DNA of 64,000 bases from Deltaproteobacteria bacterium. Its GTDB lineage: Bacteria > Desulfobacterota > Desulfuromonadia > Geobacterales > Geobacteraceae. A model generated the notes under the pieces. It was given only the letters and a program-made list of their open reading frames with translations, ran no database searches and had not been told where the DNA came from. This document shows positions 27,050-37,513 of the stretch, one piece after another. The DNA lies in the NCBI GenBank assembly GCA_009668975.1, contig SBEG01000007.1, positions 62,001 through 126,000 on the forward strand. The letters run 5' to 3'. The translations under genes and the position numbers were made by a program. How positions within the stretch are numbered: position 1 is the stretch's first letter; every line of letters begins with the position of its first letter.

Positions 27050-27787
27050 ATGACCCACCAATCCGGCTGCCTCCTCTGTGGCGCCGAGCTTGAATATTTT
27101 GCCGAACACCGGTCTTTTTCCTGCCATTTCTGCGGCACAACAGCCAGCGGCAATGTCCACTGCGTAAACGGTCACTATATTTGCGACAGCTGCCACCGCG
27201 GCTCCGCCCAGGACGTCATCGAGTCGGCCTGCATCAACAGCGAGGCCCGCGACCCTGTCTCCCTGGCGGAAACTCTCATGAAACATCCGGCAATGAATAT
27301 GCACGGTCCCGAGCACCATTTTCTCGTGCCCGCGGTGCTGCTATCCACCTATGCGGAGATGAAAGATTTGCCAAAAGAGGAAAAAGCTGGCCTGATACGC
27401 AAGGCCCGGCAAAGGTCAGAGGATGTCAAAGGAGGATTCTGCGGGCTTCATGGGGCCTGTGGGGCGGGAATAGGAACCGGGATTTTCGTCAGCCTGATCA
27501 CCTCTGCCACACCGCTGTCAACCAGCGAACGGGGACTGAGCAACCGGATGACGGCGGAAAGCCTCCTGAATATTGCCCGAACCGGGGGAGCCCGCTGCTG
27601 CAAACGCGATTCGCTGCTGGCAATCTTCACCGCCGTACAATTTCTGGAAGCTGAATTTGGGATTGTGCTACCGGCAAACAGGGAAATCAGCTGTGCCTTC
27701 AGCCATTTGAACCGGGAATGTCTGGAGTCGGATTGCCCGTTTCATCAGGAAAAGGCCATACGGCTGTGCCGTTCAGGAAAGAAATGA
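27050..27787 (+). CDS. DUF5714 domain protein
   Basis: 245 residues from ATG 27050, chosen for AAAGGA 7 nt upstream; the 44 in-frame codons before it look non-coding. It is Cys-rich: an N-terminal double CxxC ribbon (CLLCGAE, CHFCGTT, CDSC) followed by the DUF5714 block (HHFLVPAVLLSTY, GFCGLHGACGAGIGTG, GGARCCKRDS). The C-terminal C-x4-C-x3-CPFH suggests further metal or Fe-S binding. DUF5714 genes often accompany methyltransferases in anaerobes; function unknown. Confidence 0.8.
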   Translation: MTHQSGCLLCGAELEYFAEHRSFSCHFCGTTASGNVHCVNGHYICDSCHRGSAQDVIESACINSEARDPVSLAETLMKHPAMNMHGPEHHFLVPAVLLSTYAEMKDLPKEEKAGLIRKARQRSEDVKGGFCGLHGACGAGIGTGIFVSLITSATPLSTSERGLSNRMTAESLLNIARTGGARCCKRDSLLAIFTAVQFLEAEFGIVLPANREISCAFSHLNRECLESDCPFHQEKAIRLCRSGKK

Positions 27788-27864
27788 GGAGCTTGGAGCT
27801 AGGTGTGAGGAGTGAGGTGCGAGGTTCGAGGTGTTAGAAACACGATTTTCCTCATTCCTTTCCC

Positions 27865-28401
27865 TCACCCCAACCTTTTCAGCCACTCGCGCAGTTCGGA
27901 ACAAACGGCCTGCTGTTCCTGCAATTTTTTCATCAGTTCCTCAGAAAACATCTCCTGCCCCAGCAGCTCTTCAATGTTTCCGGCCATGGAAATAAACTCG
28001 TCAAGGGTAATCGTGGTTCCCCGATGGTGCTGTCCTTCGGTCTTTCCGGCAGGGTAGGCCTCCGCTTCGAGAAAAGTTTCGACGGCGTCCCTCTCCCCCA
28101 CATAAAATCGCCGGGTTTTCCGGTCCAGCAGCAGCCAGTGGCGAGCAGGTAATTCGCCGGAGCCAAAATCAAAGGGGCGCAGATGGAGTCTGACGTAAGG
28201 GTGTTGGCTAAAAAGCTGCCAACTCGCGGAATCAAGAGTTCCGCAATTCAAATAATCATCATGGAAACACAATTCATCGAAATGTTCCCAGGACAGGGCC
28301 ACGAAACGGCCTTCGCCCCTGTAGCCAAGGCATCTTTCAAACATAGGCGGGACCGGTAAAAAGAGGGGCGTCATTCCGGCCTTGAGAGCTCGTGCATCCA
28401 T
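27865..28401 (-). CDS. hypothetical protein
   Basis: 178 residues from ATG 28401, chosen for GGAG 6 nt upstream; longer in-frame starts at 28425 and 28467 lack one. Soluble, acidic, with a predicted helical C-terminus (EELLGQEMFSEELMKKLQEQQ). No signal peptide or motif I recognise. The middle (HWLLLDRKTRRFYVGERDAVETF) looks like a compact beta domain. It stands between DUF5714 (+) and the mog gene on its own strand. Confidence 0.6.
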   Translation of the reverse strand: MDARALKAGMTPLFLPVPPMFERCLGYRGEGRFVALSWEHFDELCFHDDYLNCGTLDSASWQLFSQHPYVRLHLRPFDFGSGELPARHWLLLDRKTRRFYVGERDAVETFLEAEAYPAGKTEGQHHRGTTITLDEFISMAGNIEELLGQEMFSEELMKKLQEQQAVCSELREWLKRLG

Positions 28402-28556
28402 GAAAACTCCGGATGGAAACTGCATGAAGTATGAGGGTTCCGGGAAATTCCGCCATGAAACCGGCACGCGGACACACCCTCTGATGCTTTAACTTCTATC
28501 GGCAGTTCTTCCGCAAAATTGAGAAAAATTTCCTGGAGCTTCGCTGCAACCCTGAT

Positions 28557-29120
28557 TCAGGACGGCTTTTTCATGGCTGAGGCAGGCCGATGGGCACGCA
28601 CCACTTCCTCGCGGGTTTCCAGATACGGGCCCCCGATCAGCTCGATACAGTAGGGGACAGCGGCAAAAATACCGTCGAGGGTCTCGCGAATTGCCTTTGG
28701 CTGGCCGGGGAGATTGAGAATAAGGGCGCATTTCCGTATCACACCGAGCTGGCGGGAAAGTATTGCCGTGGGTACGTACTGGAGATTGACGGCCCGCATC
28801 CGCTCTCCGAAACCATCCAGTACCCGGTCCGCTACCGCCTGGGTTGCGTCCGGCGTCACATCCCGCGGAGCGGGACCGGTGCCGCCGGTGGTAAGCACCA
28901 GGCAGCAGCCCTGCCGGTCAACCAGGTCGCGCAACACCGCCTCGATCTCAGCCTGCTCATCGGGGATAAGACGCGGCAGCGCTTCCCATGGAGTGGCAAG
29001 CGCCGCTTCCAGCCATTCCTGCAGGGCAGGGATCCCCTTGTCCGGGTAGACACCCTGGGATGCCCGGTCACTGACACTGACCAGACCGATGCGGATTTTC
29101 TGCGGCTGTCCGTATTTCAT
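28557..29120 (-). CDS. mog: molybdopterin adenylyltransferase (MogA/MoaB family)
   Basis: 187 residues from ATG 29120, with a full AGGAGGT site 6 nt upstream. Family motifs are present: VSVSDRASQGVYPDKGIPAL, the MPT-binding TTGGTGPAPRDVTPDAT and NLPGQPKA near the end. The enzyme adenylates molybdopterin before molybdenum insertion, needed for Mo/W enzymes in an anaerobe. It lies 40 bp after the MXAN_5187-type gene on the same strand. MogA and MoaB cannot be separated from sequence alone. Confidence 0.9.
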   Translation of the reverse strand: MKYGQPQKIRIGLVSVSDRASQGVYPDKGIPALQEWLEAALATPWEALPRLIPDEQAEIEAVLRDLVDRQGCCLVLTTGGTGPAPRDVTPDATQAVADRVLDGFGERMRAVNLQYVPTAILSRQLGVIRKCALILNLPGQPKAIRETLDGIFAAVPYCIELIGGPYLETREEVVRAHRPASAMKKPS

Positions 29121-29160
29121 GAAAATACCTCCTGGCATGAGAACTCGTTGTCCGGAAAAA

Positions 29161-29697
29161 CTATTTCGGGCGCGCCTTGATCTTCGGCTTCCCGTCTTCC
29201 ACCAGAACCCGGAATTCCAGATCTTCGCAGTGATACTTTTCCCTGATGGCGGCACGATGTTTCTCCAAGGTGACCGAGATCGCTTCCCTGGTGATGTTGG
29301 ACATTGTCACATTACATAAGCGGCAAGCCTCGGAGTATTCACGATAGACCCGGTCCACCTGAGAGTCGGCAGAAACTGCAGGAAGGTCTTGCGGTCCGGA
29401 GGCCTGACTCCGCTGCATCTTGAAGCGATCACGGGAATATTTCCCCTCTTCGATTAACCGGTTGGTACGATTCCAGTATTGCCGGTAGCTTACCAGGCGT
29501 GATTTGACGGAGTTGTAGCGAAACAGGAGCATCGTATTGGAAATGGCTGCCGCAGTATAACGCCTCGAGAGACGCTCCACCTCTTCCAGGAGTTTCAGCG
29601 GCTCGCGCTTCTCCAGGCCGAGGAAATACTGTTCATACTTGATGATCAGCTCCTTCAGGCTCCGTTCAAAAAGTTCGATATCCTCAATAATCCCCAT
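29161..29697 (-). CDS. MXAN_5187 C-terminal-type helical protein
   Basis: 178 residues from ATG 29697, with AAGGGA 5 nt upstream; the 47 codons upstream in frame are low-complexity non-coding. Mostly helical N-terminal part (IELFERSLKELIIKYEQYF, then a basic RYNSVKSRLVSYRQYWNR segment), then a compact end EKYHCEDLEFRVLVEDGK. It resembles the MXAN_5187 C-terminal domain found in delta-proteobacteria; function unknown. Confidence 0.65.
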   Translation of the reverse strand: MGIIEDIELFERSLKELIIKYEQYFLGLEKREPLKLLEEVERLSRRYTAAAISNTMLLFRYNSVKSRLVSYRQYWNRTNRLIEEGKYSRDRFKMQRSQASGPQDLPAVSADSQVDRVYREYSEACRLCNVTMSNITREAISVTLEKHRAAIREKYHCEDLEFRVLVEDGKPKIKARPK

Positions 29698-29897
29698 GAA
29701 AGTCCCTTCCCGCAGAAAAAACAGCCGGCTTGAGCCGCAAAATATCCGGCTGGTATCCGGATAATGAAATCCTAATGGCCGGAAGCCGGTCTGTAAAGGA
29801 AAATATTCCGAATCGGCCAATTCGGCGCCAGGCCGCAATTCCCAGCTACCCCGAAGGTCCAGGACCGGAAAAAAATCCCCTTTTTGCCAGAAGCAAC

Positions 29898-29926
29898 TTG
29901 ACTTGACCGTTCCGGTTGTTTACAGT
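29898..29926 (+). promoter_or_regulatory. possible sigma70 promoter of glmU
   Basis: TTGACT (29898-29903), a 17-bp spacer, then TACAGT (29921-29926), 39 bp before the glmU start. Confidence 0.45.
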
Positions 29927-29965
29927 TAAACGTTTTTTAAACTAGCTAGTTGGGAGGATCTTCCC

Positions 29966-31333
29966 ATGAAATCCATAGCAGCAATTATCCTGGCTGCAGG
30001 CAAGGGCACGAGAATGAAATCGAAGCTCGTCAAGGTCATGCACCCCCTGGCAGGAGCTCCCCTGATTGAATATCCGCTGAGCGCGGCCCGGGAGGCGGAG
30101 GCCTCGCAGACCGTGGTGGTAATCGGCCATCAGGCGGAAGCGGTGCGGGACTATTTCTCCGGCCGCGGCGACATTGCTTTCGCCCTTCAGGAACAGCAGA
30201 ACGGTACCGGGCACGCCGTGGCCTGCGCCGCCCCGCTGCTCCGGGGATTCAACGGCAATGTCCTCATCCTCTGCGGCGATGTGCCGTTGACGAAAGCCGA
30301 GACCCTGCGGGACCTGCTGCAGCGCCACGAAGAGCGGCAGGCAACCGTAACGGTCCTCACCGCATCCCTGGAAAACCCTTTCGGTTACGGCAGAATCATC
30401 AAAAACAGCGCCGGCGAGGTAACGGCAATTGTCGAAGAAAAGGACGCCACGCCAGGGCAGCGGGCCATCCGCGAGATCAACTCCGGCATCTACTGCGTCG
30501 CAGCCGAGTTCCTCTTCGCGGCCGTATCCCGGCTCGGCAGCGACAATGCCCAGGGAGAACAGTACCTGACCGATATCATCCGCATGGCCGTGGAACAAGG
30601 CCTCAGCTGCGCCGCCCACCCGATCGCCGATCCGCTCGAAGTAATGGGCATCAACGACCGGGTGCAGCTTGCCGCGGCAGAAGCGGTCCTGCGCAAACGG
30701 ATCAACGAAAACCAGATGCTCGCCGGTGTCACCCTCAAAGACCCCGCCACCACCTACATCGATCGCGGCACGCTGATCGGCCGGGATACGGTGATCGGTC
30801 CGGGCGTCCATATTTCCGGCCAGAGCGAAATAGGCGAAGACTGCCTGATCGAACCGGGAGCAATCATCCGCAGCTGTCGGATCGGCAATCGGGTCGTGGT
30901 CAAGGCCGGCTCGGTCCTGGAGAATTCCATCGTCCATGACGCCGTCTCCATCGGCCCCATGGCCCACCTCCGCCCCGGCACGGAACTGCTGGACGAAGTA
31001 AAGATCGGAAACTTCGTCGAAACCAAAAAGGTCACGATGGGCAAAGGCTCGAAAGCCTCCCATCTTACCTACCTGGGAGACGCCAGCGTCGGCAGCGACG
31101 TGAACATCGGCTGCGGCACCATCACCTGCAACTATGATGGCGTATCGAAACACCGCACCGTGATCGAAGACGGCGTCTTCGTCGGCAGCGACGTCCAGTT
31201 CGTGGCACCGGTAACGATCGGTCACAACTCGCTTATTGCCGCGGGAACTACGGTAACAGAGGATGTTCCACCCGAATCCCTCGCCATCGGCCGCTGTCGC
31301 CAGGTGAACAAAGAAGGGTGGAAGAAGAAATAA
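29966..31333 (+). CDS. glmU: bifunctional GlcN-1-P acetyltransferase / GlcNAc-1-P uridyltransferase
   Basis: 455 residues, full length. The N-terminal nucleotidyltransferase domain starts with LAAGKGTRMKSKLVKVMH and has QNGTGHA for UTP/sugar binding. The C-terminal left-handed beta-helix carries repeated hexapeptides and the acetyltransferase site near CGTITCNYDG. It makes UDP-GlcNAc for peptidoglycan and LPS. Followed by glmS, the preceding step of the same pathway, 178 bp downstream. Confidence 0.97.
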   Translation: MKSIAAIILAAGKGTRMKSKLVKVMHPLAGAPLIEYPLSAAREAEASQTVVVIGHQAEAVRDYFSGRGDIAFALQEQQNGTGHAVACAAPLLRGFNGNVLILCGDVPLTKAETLRDLLQRHEERQATVTVLTASLENPFGYGRIIKNSAGEVTAIVEEKDATPGQRAIREINSGIYCVAAEFLFAAVSRLGSDNAQGEQYLTDIIRMAVEQGLSCAAHPIADPLEVMGINDRVQLAAAEAVLRKRINENQMLAGVTLKDPATTYIDRGTLIGRDTVIGPGVHISGQSEIGEDCLIEPGAIIRSCRIGNRVVVKAGSVLENSIVHDAVSIGPMAHLRPGTELLDEVKIGNFVETKKVTMGKGSKASHLTYLGDASVGSDVNIGCGTITCNYDGVSKHRTVIEDGVFVGSDVQFVAPVTIGHNSLIAAGTTVTEDVPPESLAIGRCRQVNKEGWKKK

Positions 31334-31361
31334 AACCTGTCCAGGTATTATTTCGGTTTTG

Positions 31362-31493
31362 AGTTTTTTGTTTTTGGTTTTAAGTCAACAGCAAAAGCAA
31401 TTCAGAAAACCTCAAAATCGATTTCTCCGTTTCATCAATAGCAAAAAAAAGCTTTCCGATTCATTTTTTAACTAAAAACCAAAAACCAAAAAC
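31362..31493. repeat. AT-rich inverted repeat between glmU and glmS
   Basis: GTTTTTTGTTTTTGGTTTT near 31362 and its near-complement AAAAACCAAAAACCAAAAAC near 31474-31493 form simple-sequence arms. Transcribed between two pathway genes, it could fold into a hairpin. No riboswitch/ribozyme core of the glmS type is visible. Confidence 0.5.
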
Positions 31494-31511
31494 TGTCTTT
31501 TGGAGATTACC

Positions 31512-33341
31512 ATGTGCGGAATAGTCGGCTACATCGGGGAGCAGGAAGCGACCCCCATTATCCTTGACGGATTAAAAAAACTGGAATACCGGGGCTACGA
31601 TTCCGCAGGAATCTGTACCCTGATCGACGGCCAGTCCTCCATCCGGCGGAGCCAAGGAAAACTGGTAAACCTCGAAAAACGGCTAATGGCGGAACCGCTC
31701 GCGGGAACGATCGGCATCGGCCATACCCGCTGGGCAACCCATGGCAGACCTTCGGAAATGAATGCCCATCCGCACAAGGGCGGCTCGTTTATCGTGGTGC
31801 ACAACGGCATCATCGAGAACTACCTGGCCCTGAAGGAAATGTTGATCGGCAAGGGTCACGCCTTCCAGAGCGAAACCGATACCGAGGTCATTTCCCACCT
31901 CCTGGAGGAAAGTTACCGCAGTGTCGGCGATTTCGAGCAGGCCGTACGTCACGCCCTGGGTCAACTGCGGGGTGCCTATGCTGTCTGCATCCTCTGCGAA
32001 AAGGAACCGGAGCTGCTCATTGCCGCAAAACTCGGCTCGCCGATGGTGGTCGGCCTTGGCGTCAACGAGTACTTCGTCGCATCCGATATCCCGGCGATCC
32101 TGGCCCACACCCGCGAAATGGTCTTCATGGAAGACGGCGAGATGGTGGTCTTTCGCGGAGGTAAAACGCTCTTCAGCACCATTGGCGGCGAAGTGCTGGA
32201 CAAGAAACCGCGTCATATCGACTGGTCGCCTCTCATGGCGGAAAAGGGCGGCTACAAGCACTTCATGCTCAAGGAAATATTCGAGCAGCCCCGGGCGATT
32301 CGCGACACTATCGCCGGCCGGCTGCTGGAAGGAGAGGGTGATGTCCACCTGGAAACGCTCGGGCTCTCCGACCAGGAACTGCAGAGCGTGGATCGGATCT
32401 GCATCATCGCCTGCGGCACCTCCTGGCACGCCGCCCTGGTGGGGAAATTCCTCATCGAAGAGCACTGCCGGATTCCGGTCGAGGTTGATATCGCTTCAGA
32501 ATTCCGCTACCGGAATCCGATCGTAAACGATAAGACCCTCATGGTGCTGATCTCCCAGTCAGGCGAGACGGCCGACACCCTGGCGGCGCTGCGTGAAGGC
32601 AAATCCCGTGGCGCGAAAAACATCGCCATCTGTAATGTGGTGGATTCCTCCATCGCCCGGGAATCAGATGGCGTGATTTACACTCATGCCGGACCCGAGA
32701 TCGGCGTCGCCTCCACCAAGGCCTTCATCACCCAACTGATCGCCCTCTACCTCTTCACCGTCAGGCTCGGACGCGCCATCGGCACCCTGGACCGGGAGCA
32801 GGGGCAGGCGATGAATCAGGCCCTGCTGCACCTGCCGGCGCTACTCGACAAAACCCTGCTCCTCGATCCGCAAGTGGAGCAGCTGGCCCGCACCTACATG
32901 AATGCCAGCGATTTCCTCTACCTGGGCCGCGGCATCAACTACCCGATCGCCCTGGAAGGCGCGCTAAAGCTGAAAGAGATCTCCTATATCCATGCCGAAG
33001 GCTATCCGGCCGGTGAGATGAAACACGGCCCGATCGCCCTGATCGACGAAAAGATGCCGGTAGTGGTGCTGGTGCCGCGCAACGACACTTACGAAAAGGT
33101 TGCCTCCAACATGGAAGAGGTCATCGCCCGCGGCGGCCGGGTCATCGCCGTCTGCACGGCCGGGGACGCGGAGCTGGCTCAAAAGGCCGAAGCAACCATC
33201 GAGATCCCACCCTGCTCCGACGACCTGCTCCCGGTAATCCTGGCCATTCCGCTCCAGCTGCTCGCCTATCACGTGGCGGTCATGAAGGGCACCGATGTTG
33301 ACCAGCCCCGCAACCTGGCGAAAAGCGTCACCGTGGAATAG
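31512..33341 (+). CDS. glmS: glutamine-fructose-6-phosphate aminotransferase
   Basis: 609 residues from ATG 31512 (GGAG 7 nt upstream). The correct start is fixed by biology: the second residue, Cys in MCGIVGY, is the N-terminal nucleophile of the glutaminase domain, so the longer TTG frame at 31500 is wrong. Two SIS isomerase domains follow ([20 protein letters not shown]). The C-terminus [13 protein letters not shown] is the universally conserved end read as attTn7. It commits fructose-6-P to amino sugar synthesis. The gene is intact despite the downstream insertion. Confidence 0.97.
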   Translation: MCGIVGYIGEQEATPIILDGLKKLEYRGYDSAGICTLIDGQSSIRRSQGKLVNLEKRLMAEPLAGTIGIGHTRWATHGRPSEMNAHPHKGGSFIVVHNGIIENYLALKEMLIGKGHAFQSETDTEVISHLLEESYRSVGDFEQAVRHALGQLRGAYAVCILCEKEPELLIAAKLGSPMVVGLGVNEYFVASDIPAILAHTREMVFMEDGEMVVFRGGKTLFSTIGGEVLDKKPRHIDWSPLMAEKGGYKHFMLKEIFEQPRAIRDTIAGRLLEGEGDVHLETLGLSDQELQSVDRICIIACGTSWHAALVGKFLIEEHCRIPVEVDIASEFRYRNPIVNDKTLMVLISQSGETADTLAALREGKSRGAKNIAICNVVDSSIARESDGVIYTHAGPEIGVASTKAFITQLIALYLFTVRLGRAIGTLDREQGQAMNQALLHLPALLDKTLLLDPQVEQLARTYMNASDFLYLGRGINYPIALEGALKLKEISYIHAEGYPAGEMKHGPIALIDEKMPVVVLVPRNDTYEKVASNMEEVIARGGRVIAVCTAGDAELAQKAEATIEIPPCSDDLLPVILAIPLQLLAYHVAVMKGTDVDQPRNLAKSVTVE

Positions 33342-33364
33342 GAACCCGCCATGTCCAGCGAAGC
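33299..33364 (+). other. attTn7 site (TnsD-binding glmS end plus insertion point)
   Basis: The glmS 3' end encoding [13 protein letters not shown] is the sequence bound by TnsD in Tn7. The insertion point is 33364/33365, with 23 bp between the stop codon (33341) and the element terminus, the spacing used by Tn7. The 5 bp GAAGC (33360-33364) would be the left copy of the 5-bp target duplication. Confidence 0.85.
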
Positions 33365-33430
33365 TGTCCCGGTAAAATAAAGTCGCTAGTGGTAAAATAA
33401 AGTCGCTACTCGTAAAATAAAGTCGCTAGT
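33365..33430 (+). mobile_element. Tn7-like element end with three contiguous TnsB-type sites
   Basis: The terminus TGTCCC at 33365 has the TGT start of Tn7 ends. Three exactly 20-bp tandem units follow at 33371, 33391 and 33411, each containing TAAAATAAAGTCGCTA. This closely resembles the Tn7 TnsB site core ACAATAAAGTCTTAAACT. Contiguous sites are the layout of the Tn7 right end, which also faces glmS. The distal partner end has not been identified with confidence. Confidence 0.85.
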
Positions 33431-33609
33431 GGTATTCTTCGGTATATATGATGGTGGGTAATAGAAATTGGTGTGAGAAAAATATTTCTCCGGATTTATG
33501 ATTTCGTCTGGTAAACAAAATTAAAAAAGTTGGAAACTCGATAATAATGCTGGAATCTGATTTTCTTTTTAGGCAAATAACAAACTCAATATTGATGCTG
33601 CATGAACTG

Positions 33610-33645
33610 AAAGGCCTTTCAAAATGAAAGGCCTTTTGTATTTTC
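33610..33645 (+). terminator. rho-independent terminator inside the element end
   Basis: Stem AAAGGCCTTT (33610-33619) and AAAGGCCTTT (33627-33636) with a 7-nt loop, then TGTATTTTC. It would insulate the cargo from glmS read-through. The remaining 33431-33790 is AT-rich and empty apart from the hsdM leader. Confidence 0.7.
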
Positions 33646-33790
33646 TGACAAAGAAGTCTGTCCGGCAATTTTTGAATTCAAATTACTCCTTGCACTTGGT
33701 AGATCAGCTTGCTATAAATTCTGAGTCTTTTCTAAAGTATATTCAGCATGTTTATACCCTCTCAGACGTAACTCCGGAGCACCAAATTTT

Positions 33791-36253
33791 ATGAGCAAAC
33801 TTACCCTTAGCCAGCTTTCCAGCCTCCTGTTCCGTGCTTGCGACGACCTGCGCGGCAATATGGATGCATCAGAATATAAGGAATACATTTTCGGCATGCT
33901 TTTTTTGAAGCGCCTTTCCGATCTTTTCGACCAGGAGCGGGAGCTGCTTGCCAAGGATTTGAAGGAAAAGGGGATGGCTGAGGCGATTATTGCCGGCCAG
34001 CTCACGAATCCCGATAAGTATACTTTCTTCGTGCCGGAGGAGGCTCACTGGTCCCATATCCGTCATCTCAAGACCAATGTCGGCACCAATCTCAATAAGG
34101 CGCTGGAAGCGCTGGAAGACGCCAATGTCGATGCCTTACAGGATGTGCTCAAAGGGATCAACTTCAATAAGAAGATTGGCCAGCGATCTTTGGACGATGA
34201 TACTCTCGCCAACTTCATCCAGAATTTCGAGAAGATTCCGCTGCGCGACGAGAACTTTGAGTTCCCCGACTTGCTTGGAGCTGCCTACGAATACCTGATC
34301 AAATACTTCGCCGATTCTGCCGGCAAAAAAGCGGGTGAGTTCTACACCCCGGCCGATGTGGTGCGCACCCTGGTTGAGATCGTTGATCCCCAGCCGGGCA
34401 TGAGCGTGTATGACCCCACCTGTGGCTCGGGCGGCATGCTCATCCAGACTCGCGATTATGTCCGAGAATGCGGTGGTGACCCTCGCGACCTGGCGTTGGC
34501 CGGGCAGGAGAGCATCGGCACCACCTGGTCTATCTGCAAGATGAACATGCTCCTTCACGGCATTGAACACGCCGACATCCGCCAGGAGGACACTCTGCGT
34601 CATCCGCAGCACAAGGCAGAGAACAATGAGCTGCAGCGCCACGACCGAGTCCTTGCAAATCCCCCCTTTTCGCAGAATTACATCAAGAAGGATATCGACT
34701 TCCCCGGCCGCTTCGCCGTATGGATGCCAGAAAAGGGGAAGAAAGCCGACTTGATGTTCGTCCAGCACATGCTGGCTGTGCTCAAGTCCGACGGTAAGAT
34801 GGCGACGGTTATGCCCCATGGCGTGCTGTTTCGTGGTGGTGAAGAGAAAGCGGCACGGCAGCATTTCATCGACAAGGGATGGCTGGAGGCGGTCATCGGT
34901 TTGCCTGCCGGGCTCTTTTACGGTACCGGTATCCCTGCCTGCGTACTGGTGATGAACAAGAAGGACGCCGCCACCAGGGACCATGTCTTTTTCATCAATG
35001 CCGACCGAGAATACCGCGAGGGGAAGGCGCAGAACTTTCTGCGGCCCGAGGATATCTCCAAAATCGTCCACGTCTACCGGGAGCAGAAGGATGTGCCCGG
35101 CTACGCCCGAAGGGTGCCGAAAAGTGAAATTGTGGCCGAGGATTTCAACTGCAATATCCGTCGCTATGTGGACAATGCACCACCCCCCGAGCCCCATGAT
35201 GTGCGAGCGCATCTGCACGGTGGTGTGCCGATCGTTGAGATCGAGTCTATGTCCCACTACTGGACCAACTACCCTGGTCTGCGGGAGCGCTGTTTTGAGC
35301 CACGTCCGGACGATCCCCTTTACGCCGATTTTACTCCTACCGTTACTGATCGCCGAACCCTGACCGAGCTGGTCAAGACCGACTCCGGCGTAGCGGCGGC
35401 ACAAAACCGTTTTCGGCAGACGCTGGAAGAGTGGTGGACGGAGAACCTGTCGCTGTTCGAAGAACTTGCCCCCAAGAATGAAAAGAAAGGCAACGTTTAT
35501 GAACTGCGCCGACAACTTCTCATCACCATCAGTGATACTTTCACCGGACAGAATCTGTTGACAGACCACCAGATTCGCGGTGCCTTCGCCCGGTATGTGG
35601 ATGACCTGAAAGCTGACCTCAAATCCATCGCTGCCAGTGGTTGGGGCGCGGAACTGATCCCAGACGCTGATATCCTGGAGAGTCAGTTCCCAGAGATTTT
35701 GGCCGACATGGAACAGAAGCGCCTGCGCTTGGCTGAATTATCTGCTCTCTACGCCGCCGCCGATGAAGAGGATTATGAAGACAACGACGACACCGGAATA
35801 CTTCCCGCAGATGAGGTCAAAGCACTCAAGGCTGAACTCAAAGAGACCAATGCCCAGGCAAAGCTGGCGAAGCGGGAGAACCGGGATGCTACGTCTTATG
35901 CCGCTCGTGCAAAGGAAGCCGAAGTGCGACTAGCCCGGCACAAGTCACTGGAGGACGAGGGAAAGCTGTTGAAGGCTGAGTTGCGCGCAACGGAGAGGAA
36001 ACAGGAAGAGCTTATTGTCGCTGCACGGGAAAAAATCACACCGGAAGAAGCCAAGGTTGTGATTCTCGCCCGTCTGCATCGTGTGCTGGTGCAGACCTAT
36101 GAGGGGTATCTGCGGGCTGACCAGCGGGCGTGTCTTGCGACGCTTGAGAATCTGCATGGGAAGTATGCAGTTACAGCAAAGGCTATTGAGGACAGGCGGG
36201 ATGAGGCAGCGGCTAAGTTGAAGGGATTTTTGGTGGAGTTGGGGTATGAGTGA
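33791..36253 (+). CDS. hsdM: type I restriction-modification methyltransferase subunit HsdM
   Basis: 820 residues. The HsdM N-terminal helical domain (~1-160) precedes an adenine-N6 methylase with SAM motif DPTCGSGGM (~207-215) and catalytic NPPF (~289-292). A C-terminal extension of over 300 residues follows, with an acidic coiled coil (~640-770; EEDYEDNDD, long KALKAELKE runs); typical HsdM is ~500 residues. It overlaps hsdS by 8 bp. It is the first gene of the defence cargo. The methylase protects host DNA in a complex with HsdS. Confidence 0.93.
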   Translation: MSKLTLSQLSSLLFRACDDLRGNMDASEYKEYIFGMLFLKRLSDLFDQERELLAKDLKEKGMAEAIIAGQLTNPDKYTFFVPEEAHWSHIRHLKTNVGTNLNKALEALEDANVDALQDVLKGINFNKKIGQRSLDDDTLANFIQNFEKIPLRDENFEFPDLLGAAYEYLIKYFADSAGKKAGEFYTPADVVRTLVEIVDPQPGMSVYDPTCGSGGMLIQTRDYVRECGGDPRDLALAGQESIGTTWSICKMNMLLHGIEHADIRQEDTLRHPQHKAENNELQRHDRVLANPPFSQNYIKKDIDFPGRFAVWMPEKGKKADLMFVQHMLAVLKSDGKMATVMPHGVLFRGGEEKAARQHFIDKGWLEAVIGLPAGLFYGTGIPACVLVMNKKDAATRDHVFFINADREYREGKAQNFLRPEDISKIVHVYREQKDVPGYARRVPKSEIVAEDFNCNIRRYVDNAPPPEPHDVRAHLHGGVPIVEIESMSHYWTNYPGLRERCFEPRPDDPLYADFTPTVTDRRTLTELVKTDSGVAAAQNRFRQTLEEWWTENLSLFEELAPKNEKKGNVYELRRQLLITISDTFTGQNLLTDHQIRGAFARYVDDLKADLKSIAASGWGAELIPDADILESQFPEILADMEQKRLRLAELSALYAAADEEDYEDNDDTGILPADEVKALKAELKETNAQAKLAKRENRDATSYAARAKEAEVRLARHKSLEDEGKLLKAELRATERKQEELIVAAREKITPEEAKVVILARLHRVLVQTYEGYLRADQRACLATLENLHGKYAVTAKAIEDRRDEAAAKLKGFLVELGYE

Positions 36254-37490
36254 GACTTTTCCTACATCAATACTAGGAGAACTGGCGACTTTGACAATGG
36301 GACAGTCGCCTGACTCCGCATCAGTCAACAGTGTGGAAGCTGGACTGCCTTTTCTACAAGGTTGCGCAGAGTTCGGGGCACGATTCCCAGAGCCACGTGT
36401 CCATTGTTCACCACCGCTGCGTGTCGCTAAATCCGGTTCAAGTCTAATCAGCGTCCGCGCACCTGTGGGCACAACGAACCAGGCGGATCAGGATTACTGC
36501 ATAGGCCGAGGGCTCGGAGCTGTTTTAGCCAAACCCGGTGTGGCAGATGACGTGTTTCTACTTCACGCCATTGAAGCAAATCTAGCGTTTCTACATCGGA
36601 GGAGCCAAGGCTCAACCTTTCTTGCTATAGGTTCCAAGGATCTCTACTCGTTGCCTGTTCCTGCCTTGGACCTTGCTACCCAGCAACAGATTGCCGCAAT
36701 CCTTTCAACACTTGACGAAACAATTGAGCAGACAGAGGCGCTGATTGCGAAAATGCAGCAGGTCAAGGCGGGGATGATGTACGACATGTTCACCCGCGGC
36801 GTCCCCCCCGACGGCCAACTTCGCCCCACCCGCGAGCAAGCACCCGACCTCTACAAAAAATCATCGCTAGGGTGGATTCCGAAGGAGTGGGAGGTTTTTC
36901 TTATTTCGGAGGTTTTCGAGATTCAACTTGGCAAAATGCTGAACAAGCTCGCCAAAACAGGCAAGTGGAGCGCCCCTTATCTGGGTAATCGTGCAGTGCA
37001 GTGGGATTTCGTAGATTGCTTAGCCATAGAAGAAATGGACTTCAATCCCGTTGAGCGGCTAAAGTTCACGCTCCTCCCTGGTGATTTGTTAGTGTGCGAA
37101 GGTGGGGACGTGGGACGGACTGCAATGTGGCGAGGCGAAACTGAGGACTGTTTTTACCAAAAGGCCATCCACAGGCTGAGGCCTAAGTTGGACAAAGTTT
37201 TACCTGCGTTCATGCTTCGATTCATGAGGTTCGCAAGGGATAACGGTTACTTTCGTGAATTCACATCTCAGTCAAGCATCGCACATCTCACGCAAGAGAA
37301 ATTGGGAGCCATACCAATGCTGCTCCCTAAGTCAGACGAGCAAGGCAGGATTATAGACCGATTTGATTCAGTTGATGAGCTTATTCTGAGCGAACTTCTA
37401 AAACTATCAAAACTCCGCCAACAAAAGCACGGGCTCATGCGTGACCTTTTAACTGGTCGCGTACGGGTGTCTGAACTTACCGACGTTTAG
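36246..37490 (+). CDS. hsdS: type I restriction-modification specificity subunit HsdS
   Basis: 414 residues with the two target-recognition domains of HsdS. TRD1 spans ~1-150, followed by a conserved helix ([22 protein letters not shown]). TRD2 begins at [12 protein letters not shown] (~210) and ends with a second helix ([23 protein letters not shown]). It reads a bipartite DNA target for both HsdM and HsdR. Coupled to hsdM by overlap; the SIR2-APAZ gene follows 23 bp later. Both TRDs look intact. Confidence 0.93.
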   Translation: MSETFPTSILGELATLTMGQSPDSASVNSVEAGLPFLQGCAEFGARFPEPRVHCSPPLRVAKSGSSLISVRAPVGTTNQADQDYCIGRGLGAVLAKPGVADDVFLLHAIEANLAFLHRRSQGSTFLAIGSKDLYSLPVPALDLATQQQIAAILSTLDETIEQTEALIAKMQQVKAGMMYDMFTRGVPPDGQLRPTREQAPDLYKKSSLGWIPKEWEVFLISEVFEIQLGKMLNKLAKTGKWSAPYLGNRAVQWDFVDCLAIEEMDFNPVERLKFTLLPGDLLVCEGGDVGRTAMWRGETEDCFYQKAIHRLRPKLDKVLPAFMLRFMRFARDNGYFREFTSQSSIAHLTQEKLGAIPMLLPKSDEQGRIIDRFDSVDELILSELLKLSKLRQQKHGLMRDLLTGRVRVSELTDV

Positions 37491-37513
37491 CCGTCCAGCA
37501 AGGGTGAATTGCT

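Noticed and set aside
31334..31511. glmS ribozyme/riboswitch upstream of glmS
   Set aside because: The 178-bp leader is AT-rich simple sequence; I do not see the conserved ribozyme core, and the class is mainly found in Firmicutes.
33371..33430. CRISPR-like or satellite tandem repeat
   Set aside because: Only three contiguous 20-bp units with no spacers, placed at a TGT terminus 23 bp from glmS and similar to TnsB sites.
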